Positions 25,754 to 35,056 are shown, counted from the first letter of the stretch. The stretch is 64,000 nt of DNA from Filomicrobium insigne (GCF_900104305.1 NZ_FNJC01000001.1:434001-498000); one strand, 5' to 3'. Notes: a model not told the origin generated them from the sequence alone. A program made the numbers and translations.

Positions 25754-26458
25754 TTACTGACAAGAATGATGGGAAACGCCTCGTTCAGACGAGGGCTTAA
25801 ACGCAAAACTCGATGCCAAACGGTGAGCGATCTCGGCGGTTCGTGTTTGCGCCTCGGCAACTGAAGCGCGATGCCGGTCATCCTTGAATTCCTGGTACTC
25901 GATCGTGACGGTCTCGATCGCTTTGGACGATACGCCGAGATAATGGGCGCAGGCGGCCAGAGCCGGATCGAGCGCGTTCTTGTCAGCGCGAACACCGCCG
26001 GGAACAAAGCCAAACTCCCCGCGGGCGGACAGCACAACGAGATGTTTTCCGCTCAGGATGGGCTCAATCGGGAAGTCTCCGCGATTGAGATCAAAGGAAA
26101 AGGTCTTGCCGATCCTGGCAACCTGATCGAACCACGCTTTCAAGGATGCCGGCATCCCGTAATTATACATTGGCACACCCATCACGATAATATCGGCCGC
26201 GATGACCTCATCGATCAGTTCATCCGATATGGCGAGGTGATCGCCCATCCAGGCTTCACGCTCCTGCGGAAGCGTAAACGCGGCATGGATGAAGCGATAA
26301 TCAATGAAAGGCGGCGGCGTTTGACCGACATCGCGTGAGACCACTTGCGTATGGGGAGCGACGTTGACAAACGTGCGCTCGAAAAGGGCGGTCAGCTTTC
26401 GGGTCAGCGATCGATCCTGGAGTTGCGCGCTCGCGTCGATCTTCAGCAACGTGCTCAT
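25754..26458 (-). CDS. azoR: FMN-dependent NADH-azoreductase (AzoR family)
   Basis: A 234-residue flavodoxin-like quinone/azo reductase. The family motif MYNYGMPASLKAWFDQVARI, which wraps the FMN, and KTFSF are intact; the N-terminus LLKIDASAQLQDRSLTRKL forms the phosphate-binding loop. These cytosolic enzymes reduce quinones and azo compounds with NADH and protect against electrophile stress. It is divergent from a LysR gene with a T-N11-A site in the 133-bp gap, a classic regulator/target layout. The last ~15 residues (SSERGVSHHSCQ) extend beyond the usual fold. Confidence 0.9.
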   Translation of the reverse strand: MSTLLKIDASAQLQDRSLTRKLTALFERTFVNVAPHTQVVSRDVGQTPPPFIDYRFIHAAFTLPQEREAWMGDHLAISDELIDEVIAADIIVMGVPMYNYGMPASLKAWFDQVARIGKTFSFDLNRGDFPIEPILSGKHLVVLSARGEFGFVPGGVRADKNALDPALAACAHYLGVSSKAIETVTIEYQEFKDDRHRASVAEAQTRTAEIAHRLASSFAFKPSSERGVSHHSCQ

Positions 26459-26556
26459 GGGCTAGCCTCATCGGTTGGAGACGTATCTTTCTTCGTCTGA
26501 TCAACGGAATAGTGTTGGCGGCCGCTATTGGCGAAGGGCGATCTCTCATGCATATG

Positions 26557-26571
26557 ATGAATAAGATTCAT
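26557..26571. promoter_or_regulatory. Candidate LysR operator between azoR and the LysR gene
   Basis: ATGAAT-AAG-ATTCAT is a perfect inverted repeat with a three-base centre and contains the T-N11-A core typical of LysR-type binding sites. It lies 20 bp before the LysR start and in the only promoter region available to the divergent azoR gene. Confidence 0.55.
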
Positions 26572-26591
26572 GAAGAGCGGAGTAAAACGTA

Positions 26592-27485
26592 ATGCGTCGA
26601 CTGCCGCCGCTACACGCCTTGCGGGCCTTCGAGGCAGCTGCGCGGCATCAGCATTTCGGCCGAGCTGCAGAGGAACTGCACCTCGATCCGACAGCCATCA
26701 GCCATCAGGTCCGGAAGCTGGAAGATCTGCTCGGGGTTTCTCTGTTTCACAGGCGCCCCCGTCCTCTGCGGCTTACCGAAGCGGGTGCCAAACTGTTCCC
26801 GGTCCTGCGGGACGCGATGGACCGGATGGCAGCGGCAAGCGAAGAGGTCAGACAGGACACACGTCGGCCCTTGGTCATTTCGATGACGATGGCCTTCGCG
26901 GCCGAGTGGTTCACGCCTCGCCTGGCTCGGTTGAAATCGGAAACCGAGCTCGACATCACCGTTCATGCCGACAATCGCCCGGTCGATCTCCGTGCCGGAG
27001 ACGTCGATCTGGCGATCCGGTCTCGGGAACAACGCGGTCTGGACGAGGCGTGGTTCCACCTGTTCGACGATCGCCTGATCGCGGTGGGAACGAAGAGCTT
27101 TCTCTCCCAGCACGGGCATCCAAACCGGCCAGAGGATTTGCTGCGGGTTCCACTTATTCATTATCGCTGGACGTTGGATCACCGCCAATCGCTCGGATGG
27201 AAGAGGTGGTTTGCCGAAGCAGGATGCGCGCCAGGCGATCTTTCGTCGGCAGGCGATTTCAGCGAAGAAAGCGTTGCCATTCAGGCCGCCGTCTCTGGTC
27301 TTGGCGTGGCGCTGCTGTCGGAGTGTCTGGTCGCAGACCATATCGGACGGGGCGACTTGGTCCAGGTCAGTGAACACAGTCTTGCGATGCCCGCCTTCTG
27401 GGCCGTCAGGTTGAAAGACCACAGGCGCGCCAGCGAACTCGATCTGATGATTTCGCGAATGAAAGCGAGCCTTGGGCCTGACTGA
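26592..27485 (+). CDS. LysR-family transcriptional regulator (GcvA-like)
   Basis: A 297-residue regulator. The N-terminal helix-turn-helix reads LPPLHALRAFEAAARHQHFG then AAEELHLDPTAISHQVRKLE, typical of the GcvA branch. A substrate-binding domain of two lobes follows (about 95-290). The effector is unknown. The gene is divergent from azoR and probably activates it in response to a quinone or electrophile. Both the local inverted repeat and the layout support this pairing. Confidence 0.92.
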   Translation: MRRLPPLHALRAFEAAARHQHFGRAAEELHLDPTAISHQVRKLEDLLGVSLFHRRPRPLRLTEAGAKLFPVLRDAMDRMAAASEEVRQDTRRPLVISMTMAFAAEWFTPRLARLKSETELDITVHADNRPVDLRAGDVDLAIRSREQRGLDEAWFHLFDDRLIAVGTKSFLSQHGHPNRPEDLLRVPLIHYRWTLDHRQSLGWKRWFAEAGCAPGDLSSAGDFSEESVAIQAAVSGLGVALLSECLVADHIGRGDLVQVSEHSLAMPAFWAVRLKDHRRASELDLMISRMKASLGPD

Positions 27486-27571
27486 CCTTTAAACCTTGCT
27501 CTACCAGAACAGACGAAACGTCGAACTACGTCTACGCTATTGCTCTCTCGAGTAATCCATGAACTCGGTTG

Positions 27572-28513
27572 CTAAGCCGCAGCATTCCCTCGGGTTTTGA
27601 TGAAGCGTTCCAGCTTACCCAGCGTTTGCAAGCCCAGTTCGACTGCGCCGAATCCCTTCGCCTGTTGAAACTCGGCCTCTGTGCTGAACACCATGCCGAG
27701 CGTCACCTTCGTCGCTCCATTCTGATCCTCGAACGAGGCCCAAGCGTCGGCGTGTTTCGGCCCGTTCTCGCCCCATAGCAGTGTATAGCCGATCCGCTCT
27801 TCAGGCCGAACCTCGGTATAGAGATGGTGGTTCGGGAACACCGTGCCGTCAGGGGCGATCATATCGAACACCCATTCGCCGTCCGTTCTCAGGTCGATCC
27901 TCTTGGTGCGACAGGAAAACCCGTCCGGCCCCCACCATTGCGGCAGCGCCTCAGGATTCATCCAAGTGTTCCAGACAGTGGTTCGCGGTGCCTGGATCAC
28001 GCGCTGCAGTACCATGGTTCGCTTGGCCGCTCGGGCGAGATTGTCCAGCCCCGCGTCAAAGCCCTGTCGGTAGCCCACCTCCATACCGTCAGCCAGCGAG
28101 GAAAGCTGCACCGTCACGACCAGTCGGCTGCGTTCGTCCGTGCCGGAGAAATCAGCCGTCACCAGCGCTGTCGATTGCGTCACTCCTTCAGACGAGACTA
28201 CTTCGTAATTCACGCTGCGCAGCGCTGGCTGCCACTCAAGCCAGCCACACTCACAGCGGATATTCGGCTGGCCCTCGACCTTGCAGAGCGAGACTTCGCG
28301 CCCACCCACTCCGCTGTCGGCCTCCAAAAATTCCACAATGACCGAGGGCGTTGGAGCAGACCAGACCGCGCGCGCGGCTGGGGCCGTCCATGTCTGCCAC
28401 AGCACCGACAATGGCGCGGCCACGTCCCGCTCGAAGGTCAGAGTTGCAAAGCGGCCCTTCGCAGGATCGCGCGCCGCGGCGAGCATCCCATCCGGATTGA
28501 AGTTCGATGTCAT
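27572..28513 (-). CDS. Tandem SRPBCC/AHSA1-domain protein
   Basis: A 313-residue protein made of two AHSA1-type SRPBCC domains. The first (about 15-150) starts FERDVAAPLSVLWQTWT; the second (about 160-305) starts RVIQAPRTTVWNTWMNPEALPQWWGPDGFSC. The fold makes a hydrophobic ligand pocket, and single-domain relatives are common beside ArsR regulators. Fusion of two copies is less frequent. Its start overlaps the ArsR stop by ATGA, so translation is coupled and the ArsR protein is probably its regulator. No ligand can be predicted. Confidence 0.88.
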   Translation of the reverse strand: MTSNFNPDGMLAAARDPAKGRFATLTFERDVAAPLSVLWQTWTAPAARAVWSAPTPSVIVEFLEADSGVGGREVSLCKVEGQPNIRCECGWLEWQPALRSVNYEVVSSEGVTQSTALVTADFSGTDERSRLVVTVQLSSLADGMEVGYRQGFDAGLDNLARAAKRTMVLQRVIQAPRTTVWNTWMNPEALPQWWGPDGFSCRTKRIDLRTDGEWVFDMIAPDGTVFPNHHLYTEVRPEERIGYTLLWGENGPKHADAWASFEDQNGATKVTLGMVFSTEAEFQQAKGFGAVELGLQTLGKLERFIKTRGNAAA

Positions 28514-28851
28514 TCCCTGCGCTCCTTCATCGCTTTCATCGCAAACGCCTCCAGCCGGTCAAGGCGGTCTTCCCATATGGCTCTCTGTTCATCGAGCCAT
28601 GTCTGAATCGGTTCCATGGCCTCGGGTACGATGGCGCAGGTGCGTACCCGCCCATCCTTGGAGGTGGCGATCAGCCCTGCCTCCTCAAGTACCGAAATGT
28701 GCCGCATCACCGTGGGCAGGCGCAGGCCGGTGGGCTCCGACAGGTCCGTGACCCGCGCAGGCCCTTCCGCAAGCCGTGTCAGGATCGATCTACGGGTCGG
28801 ATCGGCCAGAGCGTGGAAGAGCAGCGAAAGTTCCGGATAATGCTTAGTCAT
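28510..28851 (-). CDS. ArsR-family transcriptional regulator
   Basis: About 113 residues with the winged-helix pattern LSLLFHALADPTRRSILTRL, then VTDLSEPTGLRLPTVMRHISVLEEAGLI and the wing KDGRVRTCAI. It has no metal-binding CVC motif, so it belongs to the non-metal ArsR group that accompanies SRPBCC proteins. ATG 28851 is chosen from family alignment; an in-frame ATG at 28866 would add five residues and neither start has a clear ribosome site. A 16-bp perfect palindrome covers the start codon and is a likely autoregulatory operator. Confidence 0.87.
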   Translation of the reverse strand: MTKHYPELSLLFHALADPTRRSILTRLAEGPARVTDLSEPTGLRLPTVMRHISVLEEAGLIATSKDGRVRTCAIVPEAMEPIQTWLDEQRAIWEDRLDRLEAFAMKAMKERRE

Positions 28852-28859
28852 ATGACTAA
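28844..28859. promoter_or_regulatory. Perfect 16-bp palindrome at the ArsR gene start
   Basis: TTAGTCATATGACTAA is a perfect palindrome that includes the ATG at 28851. Its size and place fit an operator for the ArsR dimer. The stretch 28867-29119 upstream holds no gene that I can see. Confidence 0.6.
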
Positions 28860-29119
28860 CTATCATCCGCGCGGCTGTTCGCGCAAGAGAAACTTCGTCA
28901 ACTTGCTAAGTGTTATTGAACTGGCGCACCCCACCCTTGAAGCAGTGGGCGCCTTCCGCGACGAGCGGAGGCGGTCTGCAGCATGTGATCGGTAATTGTA
29001 GTCGAGCGCTGTCCCCGCCTAATTGCGGGCGCGAGAACCACGTCTCGCGACACAATAGTGTCCCAGGTGCCAATTTTATGAGGCAAAGAGAAGAGCCGTC
29101 AGTTTGCGTCGGCGTCTTA

Positions 29120-29209
29120 TGGCGGAGGGAGAGGGATTCGAACCCTCGAGACGGTTGCCCGCCTACACGCGTTCCAGGCGTGCGCCTTCAACCACTCGGC
29201 CACCCCTCC
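29120..29209 (-). tRNA. tRNA-Ser (anticodon GGA)
   Basis: The 90-nt cloverleaf has a 7-bp acceptor stem (GGAGGGG with TCCCTCC, one G-U pair), a G discriminator and an encoded CCA. The anticodon loop reads CTGGAAC, giving anticodon GGA. A long variable arm typical of tRNA-Ser and a GAGGG-TTCGAAT-CCCTC T-arm are present. Confidence 0.96.
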
Positions 29210-29449
29210 GGACTGATCTCGCAAGAGAAGGCGCGCACTATAGCGAGATCGTGAGCGAGCGCAATACACTGATTGCCTCAATGATTTCAACGGAATTTAG
29301 AGGTTCGTCGAATCGGAATGCCCAGAGGCGACAGGGCGCAGGATGGCGAACTCTTGTGTTGAAGATAGCATTCGCCATTGTTGACCTTGCGCGCGCCGCA
29401 TCTCCCCGCTAGCCAAGAGGGGACAAAACTGTCGGCAGGTGCCCGCCCA

Positions 29450-29896
29450 ATGATGCTCATACGCCAGCTTGCTCACCTCATCTCGCGGATTTTGATGATC
29501 CCGGTGCATGTGGCGACCTACCTCGTGCGGCTCGTGGTGCGTTTCGCAACGCTGCTTGTACGCCTGATCGGCAACATTGGGCGCACCGCGCTGCGATTCC
29601 TCGCCTATGTTCTGCTGCTCGTCGCCGCTATCGCCTTCGTCGCGGACGCGACTCCTGCGCTGAGCGGCATCAGCGCGTTTCGCGGAACACCATTTTCGGA
29701 GCACATTGCCGAGCTTGCACCACAATCGCTGATCGCGGCCCAGAAGGCCGTGTCGGAAGCCACCTATCCGTGGGTCTGGACCTACGGTGTAAACCTGCTT
29801 ATCGGGCTTCCAACATTCCTGCTTTTCGGGCTCGCTGGAACATGGGCCGCTTATGCAGGCCGTCGACGCAAACAGATCGACGTTTACGCCAACTGA
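29450..29896 (+). CDS. Hypothetical membrane protein
   Basis: About 148 residues. An amphipathic, Arg-spaced N-terminal region (LIRQLAHLISRILMIPVHVATYLVRLVVRFATLLVRL) leads into a hydrophobic segment at about 50-68 (ALRFLAYVLLLVAAIAFVA). A periplasmic-looking loop and a second helix near 118-138 (LLIGLPTFLLFGLAGTWAAYA) follow, then a short basic tail. ATG 29450 is the first start that avoids a poorly composed extension; ATG 29453 is equally possible. I do not recognise the family. It converges with 29915-30787. Confidence 0.65.
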   Translation: MMLIRQLAHLISRILMIPVHVATYLVRLVVRFATLLVRLIGNIGRTALRFLAYVLLLVAAIAFVADATPALSGISAFRGTPFSEHIAELAPQSLIAAQKAVSEATYPWVWTYGVNLLIGLPTFLLFGLAGTWAAYAGRRRKQIDVYAN

Positions 29897-29914
29897 GCTT
29901 TCTCTTCTTGGAGC

Positions 29915-30787
29915 TTATCTGCCTGTCGAGGGTGGTGGCACGGTCGCGGGGCCAGACCAGATGCTGCCGAGCAAGGCTGCATGGCCGATATGGCTGTCAT
30001 CCCGCTCAGACGCGATACCCAGGCCAACCAACAGTACCAAGCTGCCGACCATGATCGTCATCATGAGGTTATGGCGGGCATTGAGCGCTTTGATTTCTTC
30101 GGGCTCAATCGGCGCGACTTCGCGTCCCACAGCCATCAAACCAAGGAATTTCTTCATGGCCGACCGACGCACGTCGCCGCCGTCGATAATTTCCGCATCG
30201 GCTCGCGCGGCGATCTTCTCGCCGATCTCGGTGAACGGCAAGCAGGGGTCCACATTGGCTTCGTTGACATACCCGAGACGATAATAACTGCCGTCCTTCA
30301 ATCGAATGCGTGCGCCCTTCATCATAACGGGGGCCAAAGTACCACCGTAGACTTCGCGTCTGATTTCAATCGCGGCGATATCTTCATAGGGGATGTCACG
30401 GAGTTCATAGCTGAACGGCGACATGAGCCCCCGCCCCTGGGGCAAGCTCAGTCGGACCGTCTTCTCGCCGAACACCACGCGTGAACGGATCGAGAAGATC
30501 AGCTCTACGAAGATTAAATACATGATTGCCGTGAACGCGACGGCAAGTATGGCGAGACCGACAGTGCCTGCCCAATGCCCTTGGGACACACGCCAGAACA
30601 GCATAGGTCCGAGACTGACGAAGAAGGGTAAAAGGAGAAGGAAGATCAACGAGAAGGAGATCGTGCGCCCAGCGCCTGCCTGGAACCTCTCTCGCCCCTC
30701 GGTCAGAGCCCCTGTGGGTTTTGGGCGTGACGCCTTGGCAGTCTCTTTCTGGGGCGCATTTTCCGCGCCGGATGTCGCCTCAACCAT
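29915..30787 (-). CDS. Hypothetical membrane protein with PH-like cytoplasmic domain
   Basis: About 290 residues. A polar N-terminus (1-40) is followed by two helices at about 42-63 and 73-97. A soluble stretch (about 100-230: EKTVRLSLPQGRGLMSPFSYELRDIPYEDIAAIEIRREVYGG) has a beta-rich, PH-like look, and a third helix lies near 243-260. ATG 30787 has AGGAGG six bases upstream and is better than the GTG at 30790. Conserved-hypothetical character; function unknown. Confidence 0.75.
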   Translation of the reverse strand: MVEATSGAENAPQKETAKASRPKPTGALTEGRERFQAGAGRTISFSLIFLLLLPFFVSLGPMLFWRVSQGHWAGTVGLAILAVAFTAIMYLIFVELIFSIRSRVVFGEKTVRLSLPQGRGLMSPFSYELRDIPYEDIAAIEIRREVYGGTLAPVMMKGARIRLKDGSYYRLGYVNEANVDPCLPFTEIGEKIAARADAEIIDGGDVRRSAMKKFLGLMAVGREVAPIEPEEIKALNARHNLMMTIMVGSLVLLVGLGIASERDDSHIGHAALLGSIWSGPATVPPPSTGR

Positions 30788-30975
30788 CACATCCCTCCTA
30801 CACCGTTACCTCAAACGCCCCCTGACGACGCTGGTATGCCCATATTTTCGGGGCATTTGCCCCGAGTTCGCGAAGTCGTGTTGTCCGACAGACTATTCTC
30901 ACGCACGTTGACCTTCGCACGGTGGCCGGGCGGACTATATCATTGGAAAAGGCAATCTGAAGGTGATTTGCGATC

Positions 30976-31638
30976 ATGTTTTCGTTCTCAAAGAAGATTG
31001 AAATGCCGCAGCCGTCGAAGGCTTTACCGGGTCGTCCCGACCCAATCCCAACAGCCGAAACCCACTACGTGCTCGGCACGAAGCTGCAAGAGCCCTATCC
31101 TACCGACACCGAGAAGGCCTTGTTCGGCATGGGGTGCTTTTGGGGCGCAGAACGGAAATTCTGGGAACTGGGCGAAGGGATTTACGCTACGGCGGTTGGT
31201 TATGCGGGCGGATTTACGCCGAATCCGACCTACCACGAGGTCTGTACGGGCCTGACCGGGCATAACGAGGTGGTGCTCGTTGTCTATCGGCCCGAGATCA
31301 TTTCCTATGAACGTCTGCTGCAGACATTCTGGGAGAGCCACGATCCAACGCAGGGGATGCAACAAGGCAACGACGTTGGCACGCAATATCGCTCCGGCAT
31401 CTACGCATTCACGCCAGCGCAGCGAGACGCGGCGGACTCCTCGAAGAAAATGTACGAAGCCGCGCTAAAGGCGAAGGGATATGGGCCGATTACAACCGAG
31501 ATAAAGGACGCGCCTGCGTTCTACTTCGCCGAAGCTGACCACCAGCAATACTTAGCAAAACTTCCGCACGGATACTGCGGACTGGGTGGCACGGGCGTCA
31601 GCTGTCCGATCGGCACAGGGGTGTCGCAGGGCGCATGA
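30976..31638 (+). CDS. msrA: Peptide-methionine (S)-S-oxide reductase MsrA
   Basis: A 220-residue repair enzyme that reduces methionine-S-sulfoxide in proteins. Nucleophile Cys54 lies in [13 protein letters not shown]. The recycling cysteines are in the C-terminal [14 protein letters not shown] segment, as in the longer E. coli-type enzyme. The middle motifs [18 protein letters not shown] and [19 protein letters not shown] are complete. Cytosolic, regenerated by thioredoxin. It faces the divergent 29915-30787 gene. Confidence 0.97.
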   Translation: MFSFSKKIEMPQPSKALPGRPDPIPTAETHYVLGTKLQEPYPTDTEKALFGMGCFWGAERKFWELGEGIYATAVGYAGGFTPNPTYHEVCTGLTGHNEVVLVVYRPEIISYERLLQTFWESHDPTQGMQQGNDVGTQYRSGIYAFTPAQRDAADSSKKMYEAALKAKGYGPITTEIKDAPAFYFAEADHQQYLAKLPHGYCGLGGTGVSCPIGTGVSQGA

Positions 31639-31669
31639 ACCTGCGCTTCGCGCGGGCAAAAAACGACGG

Positions 31670-32731
31670 TCAACGCGTGGGGGATACGGCCGCAGCCCGT
31701 GACACCGGTTTCCGTGCGGGCGCCAGAACATGTTCGATCTGGTTTTTGGGGCTACCGGCCGATGCCGCGGCGAGAACATCCTCGCAAGCGTTCGGCAGAT
31801 CCGTCAGCGTGACCTCGGGCTTGGGCTTCGACGGCTTCTTGGCCTCAGTCTTCGACTTTGGCTTTTTCGGCTGTTCCAGCCACGCCTTTGTGTCGCGATA
31901 CCATTTTTCGGCATGCGCACAGCTCGTGTGGGTTGGTGGCCCTTGTCCGGTACATCCGTCTGAATTTTCCGGGCATTTGATGCGAATGTGCATATGATAA
32001 TGGTGCCCAGGCCAGCCTTGAATCTTTTGCAGCCAGGGCTTGTCTCCGCCTTCCGCCCGGCAGAGGGCGAGTTTTATGGCAGGGTTCACACCAATCCGCT
32101 CAACCTCGGGATAGGAAGCAGCACGTTGGATAAGTTTCACGTGCTTGGTTGTGAATACCTTGGGATCAACTGACAAGGTGTCGGCCAGCATTGATACGGC
32201 TGACGTCGTTTCGCGCTCCGCCCAGCTCAGTCGCCGATCCGGCATCGGTGTCAGCCAGATATCAGCATCAAGCCCAATCTGATGGCTCGCGTGACCCGAC
32301 AGCATCGGTCCGCCGCGCGGCTGTGTTAGATCGCCCACAAGGAGGCCAGGCCAGTCGTCCTCCCGCTTGGCGTCCGTCGCCAACCTTTCAATGAGCTTGA
32401 TGAGATTTGGATGGCCCCAATTGCGGTTGCGTGACAGACGCATCGCCTGCCACGCCGGCCCGTCAATCGGCAAGGCCTGACCGCCCGCTAAGCAACCGCG
32501 TGAGTAAAACCCAATGGCACGTGGCTTGAGGTCAGCGGGGCGATCCTTGGAACCAAACAGCTGTTTTGCCGGTGTCGGCTTCGGCACGGCTGGTTTAGGG
32601 GCCGGAGGCACAATCACGTCTGCAACGGCCGTCTGAGCGATGGCGGCAGGCGTAAATGCAGCCGTACCTGCTGCACAGGAAACGACGATCGCACCGGCTG
32701 CAACGAGCCGTGTCAATAGAAAAGCTCGCAT
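31670..32731 (-). CDS. mepA: Penicillin-insensitive murein endopeptidase MepA
   Basis: A 353-residue periplasmic zinc peptidase of family M74 that cuts D-Ala-mDAP cross-links. A signal peptide covers about 1-32 (ending TPAAIAQ). The mature domain has the zinc motifs LSGHASHQIGLDADIW and WPGHHYHMHIRIKCP. The Cys residues near the C-terminal part (CPENSDGCTGQGPP, HTSCAHAEKW) fit the disulphides of the family. A Lys/Pro-rich tail of about 60 residues follows the catalytic domain. Confidence 0.94.
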   Translation of the reverse strand: MRAFLLTRLVAAGAIVVSCAAGTAAFTPAAIAQTAVADVIVPPAPKPAVPKPTPAKQLFGSKDRPADLKPRAIGFYSRGCLAGGQALPIDGPAWQAMRLSRNRNWGHPNLIKLIERLATDAKREDDWPGLLVGDLTQPRGGPMLSGHASHQIGLDADIWLTPMPDRRLSWAERETTSAVSMLADTLSVDPKVFTTKHVKLIQRAASYPEVERIGVNPAIKLALCRAEGGDKPWLQKIQGWPGHHYHMHIRIKCPENSDGCTGQGPPTHTSCAHAEKWYRDTKAWLEQPKKPKSKTEAKKPSKPKPEVTLTDLPNACEDVLAAASAGSPKNQIEHVLAPARKPVSRAAAVSPTR

Positions 32732-32823
32732 TTCTCAGCCCCCGTAGGCCAATTTTGAACGAGGTTAGCAAATGCTAGTCTCTGGTGCGACGAAATTGAG
32801 GCAAGCCTTTTCTGTGGTCTCGT

Positions 32824-33693
32824 TCAGACACGTTTCACGTTGGGATTTGGCTGATCTTTGGGTGGTTCATGTCGGCGCGCAAGTGGCTTCCAGGGTAGTC
32901 TCAGGCTCCACCATAGCCGCGTCGGATCCTCGGTTTGATACTGCGAGAGACCAATGGTCATTCCTTCATGGCCGCCTTTCGGCTGTGGCACGTAAGTTCC
33001 GAACAACCGATCCCAGATCGACAAGTTGAAGCCGTAGTTGGAATCGTGTTCGCGATTCAGCACAGAGTGGTGGACCCGGTGCATGTCCGGTGTCACCAAA
33101 AACAGACGGAGAAACCCGTCAACCGAAGCGGGCAAACGTAGATTCGCATGGTTGAACATGGCGCATCCGTTGAGAATGACCTCGAATAGGATGACAGCCA
33201 GAGGCGCCGCGCCCAACGCCAGGACGCAAACGATTTTCCAAAGCATCGACAGGCCGATCTCGATGGGGTGAAATCGCAACGCCGTCGTGACATCTATGTC
33301 TCGGTCCGCGTGGTGCATGCGATGCAGGCGCCAGAACACGGGGATTTTGTGCGACATCAAGTGCTGGAACCAGATGGCCAGATCAAGCACCAGAAGGGCA
33401 ATCACGATCTCAAGCCATCCCGGCAACGCAACCATGTTCAGGATGCCCCAGCCATGACTGGCCGCGAATATCGCCGCGGCAACCGCAACAAGCGGAACGG
33501 CCAAGGCTCCCATCGCGCGTACGACGAGGCTACCGAGAGCAACGATCGAGATATTGGTCAGCCAGCGCCGAGCCTTCGAGGCCACCAGCTTCCGGCGCGG
33601 CGCCCATAGCTCGCAAGCTGCCAGCACGACAAGGATCGAAATGAATGCCGAAAGGCGAAATATTGGTTCAGAAATGCCGGGAAAAACGTCCAC
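32824..33693 (-). CDS. Sterol desaturase / fatty acid hydroxylase family membrane protein
   Basis: About 289 residues with several membrane helices and the histidine clusters of the di-iron hydroxylase superfamily: FQHLMSH, LHRMHHAD, and the late MHRVHHS. These enzymes hydroxylate or desaturate lipids at the membrane. GTG 33693 (GAGG eight bases upstream) is preferred to GTG 33750, which would overlap the divergent hydrolase gene. Substrate (fatty acid, sterol/hopanoid or carotenoid) cannot be told from sequence. Confidence 0.87.
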   Translation of the reverse strand: MDVFPGISEPIFRLSAFISILVVLAACELWAPRRKLVASKARRWLTNISIVALGSLVVRAMGALAVPLVAVAAAIFAASHGWGILNMVALPGWLEIVIALLVLDLAIWFQHLMSHKIPVFWRLHRMHHADRDIDVTTALRFHPIEIGLSMLWKIVCVLALGAAPLAVILFEVILNGCAMFNHANLRLPASVDGFLRLFLVTPDMHRVHHSVLNREHDSNYGFNLSIWDRLFGTYVPQPKGGHEGMTIGLSQYQTEDPTRLWWSLRLPWKPLARRHEPPKDQPNPNVKRV

Positions 33694-33822
33694 TGGCTTT
33701 GCCTCGCTCGAATGAGTGTTGAGACTACACTGGCGCACCCCATTGCGCACATTCCCTCACGAAGCTTTGTGAAAAGCCTTTCGGGGATGGTGCGCGTGTC
33801 ACTTCGGCCAACAGGCAATACC

Positions 33823-34488
33823 ATGATCAATCTACTGACCTGTGCCCCGGAAAAATCGAGCAAGTCTCGTTCCGCACTGCCGCATCTCTTACTGGCACAC
33901 GGAGCGGGGCAAGGCATGGCAAGCCCGTTCTTCGAAACGCTCACTGGCCTGCTTGTGTCGGGCGGGGTCGGCGTTACCCGCTTCGAGTTTGCTTATATGG
34001 CGGCGCGCCAGCAGGATGGCAAACGACGACCGCCGCCCCGGATGCCGGTACTTCTGGATGAATACCGCGTCGCCGTAGCCACGTTGCGCGAGATCCTTGG
34101 TTCCAAGCCACACATCGTTATTGGCGGCAAGTCGATGGGTGGACGCGCCGCCAGCATGATCGCAGATGATCTTTTCACTAAGGGCGCCATCGCCGGCCTA
34201 GTGTGTCTGGGCTATCCTTTTCACCCGCCGAAGAAGCCCGACACGCTGCGCACCGCTCACCTCGTACACTTACAAACGCCCGGACTCATTGTGCAGGGCG
34301 AGCGCGATCCATTCGGGACGCGTGACGACGTCTCAAGCTATTCCCTATCGCCGGCGATCCAGATCGCGTGGATGGGCGACGGCGATCATGACCTCTCGCC
34401 CCGAGTCAAATCCGGGTTCACGCGAACAGGCAATCTGGAGACCGCCGCCGAAGCCATACATTCGTTCCTAGCGTGCCTCAGCAAGTGA
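33823..34488 (+). CDS. KANL3/Tex30-like alpha/beta hydrolase
   Basis: About 222 residues. LLLAHGAGQGMASP gives the oxyanion region and GGKSMGGRAASM holds the nucleophile Ser in the G-K-S-M-G elbow. GDGDHDLSPR near the end supplies the His, and ERDPFGTRDD the acid. This matches the KANL3/Tex30 hydrolase group of unknown substrate. Start is uncertain: ATG 33823 fits the family domain, while ATG 33787 and 33712 are in frame without convincing ribosome sites. Confidence 0.82.
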   Translation: MINLLTCAPEKSSKSRSALPHLLLAHGAGQGMASPFFETLTGLLVSGGVGVTRFEFAYMAARQQDGKRRPPPRMPVLLDEYRVAVATLREILGSKPHIVIGGKSMGGRAASMIADDLFTKGAIAGLVCLGYPFHPPKKPDTLRTAHLVHLQTPGLIVQGERDPFGTRDDVSSYSLSPAIQIAWMGDGDHDLSPRVKSGFTRTGNLETAAEAIHSFLACLSK

Positions 34489-34530
34489 ACCACGACCGGC
34501 CGGTTCACCTGTGTGCGACCAGACTAAACG

Positions 34531-34941
34531 TCACAGCGGCTGGTGGCGCGCAAGGGCTCCGCGTTCGATCGCGGACGTCGTTAGCTTGTCGAGATGCAGA
34601 TGCTGACGGAGCAATTGCAGGAAGCGACGCTCCTCAATTACGACGTCGTCGGTTACAGCAACCTCACATGCAAGCGCATACGCCGTTTCGCGAAGATGCT
34701 CGGGGAGCGCCGAAGCGATTGTTTCGAGTGTTGCGATCAACCCATCCGGGCCTGACATTAACTTGCCGCAGGCCTGAGCGTGCTCAATCAGGCTCGTCTC
34801 GTCGAAATCGCGGAAAACTGGCAACTCCTTGACGATCCAGCCGATGCGTCTCAATTCGGGGTCCGACATAAGATTATCCACCGCCGAGGTGGTAATCATG
34901 GTGTAGATCAATGCGGCTTGGGGCGAAATTTTTTGGCTCAT
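34531..34941 (-). CDS. TerB-like tellurite resistance family protein
   Basis: A 136-residue all-helical cytosolic protein. It begins SPQAALIYTMITTSAVDNLMSDPELRRIG and ends VTDDVVIEERRFLQLLRQHLHLD. The acidic Asp/Glu-rich pattern resembles TerB-like domains thought to bind metal. AGAGGGAT precedes the ATG. No other ter genes are near, so a tellurite role is not implied. Confidence 0.75.
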   Translation of the reverse strand: MSQKISPQAALIYTMITTSAVDNLMSDPELRRIGWIVKELPVFRDFDETSLIEHAQACGKLMSGPDGLIATLETIASALPEHLRETAYALACEVAVTDDVVIEERRFLQLLRQHLHLDKLTTSAIERGALARHQPL

Positions 34942-35056
34942 GGTTATCCCTCTTGTTCCCCGACGGGGCTCTATGTAGCTGACCGGCTCGTTATCGCAAA
35001 GAATGTCTAAAGTTGCATGAGCTAATGCTAGATGCGTTGACGAATACGATCGCTGG

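Noticed and set aside
32824-33750. Overlap of the divergent hydroxylase and hydrolase genes
   Set aside because: Disappears when the better-supported starts (GTG 33693 and ATG 33823) are used.
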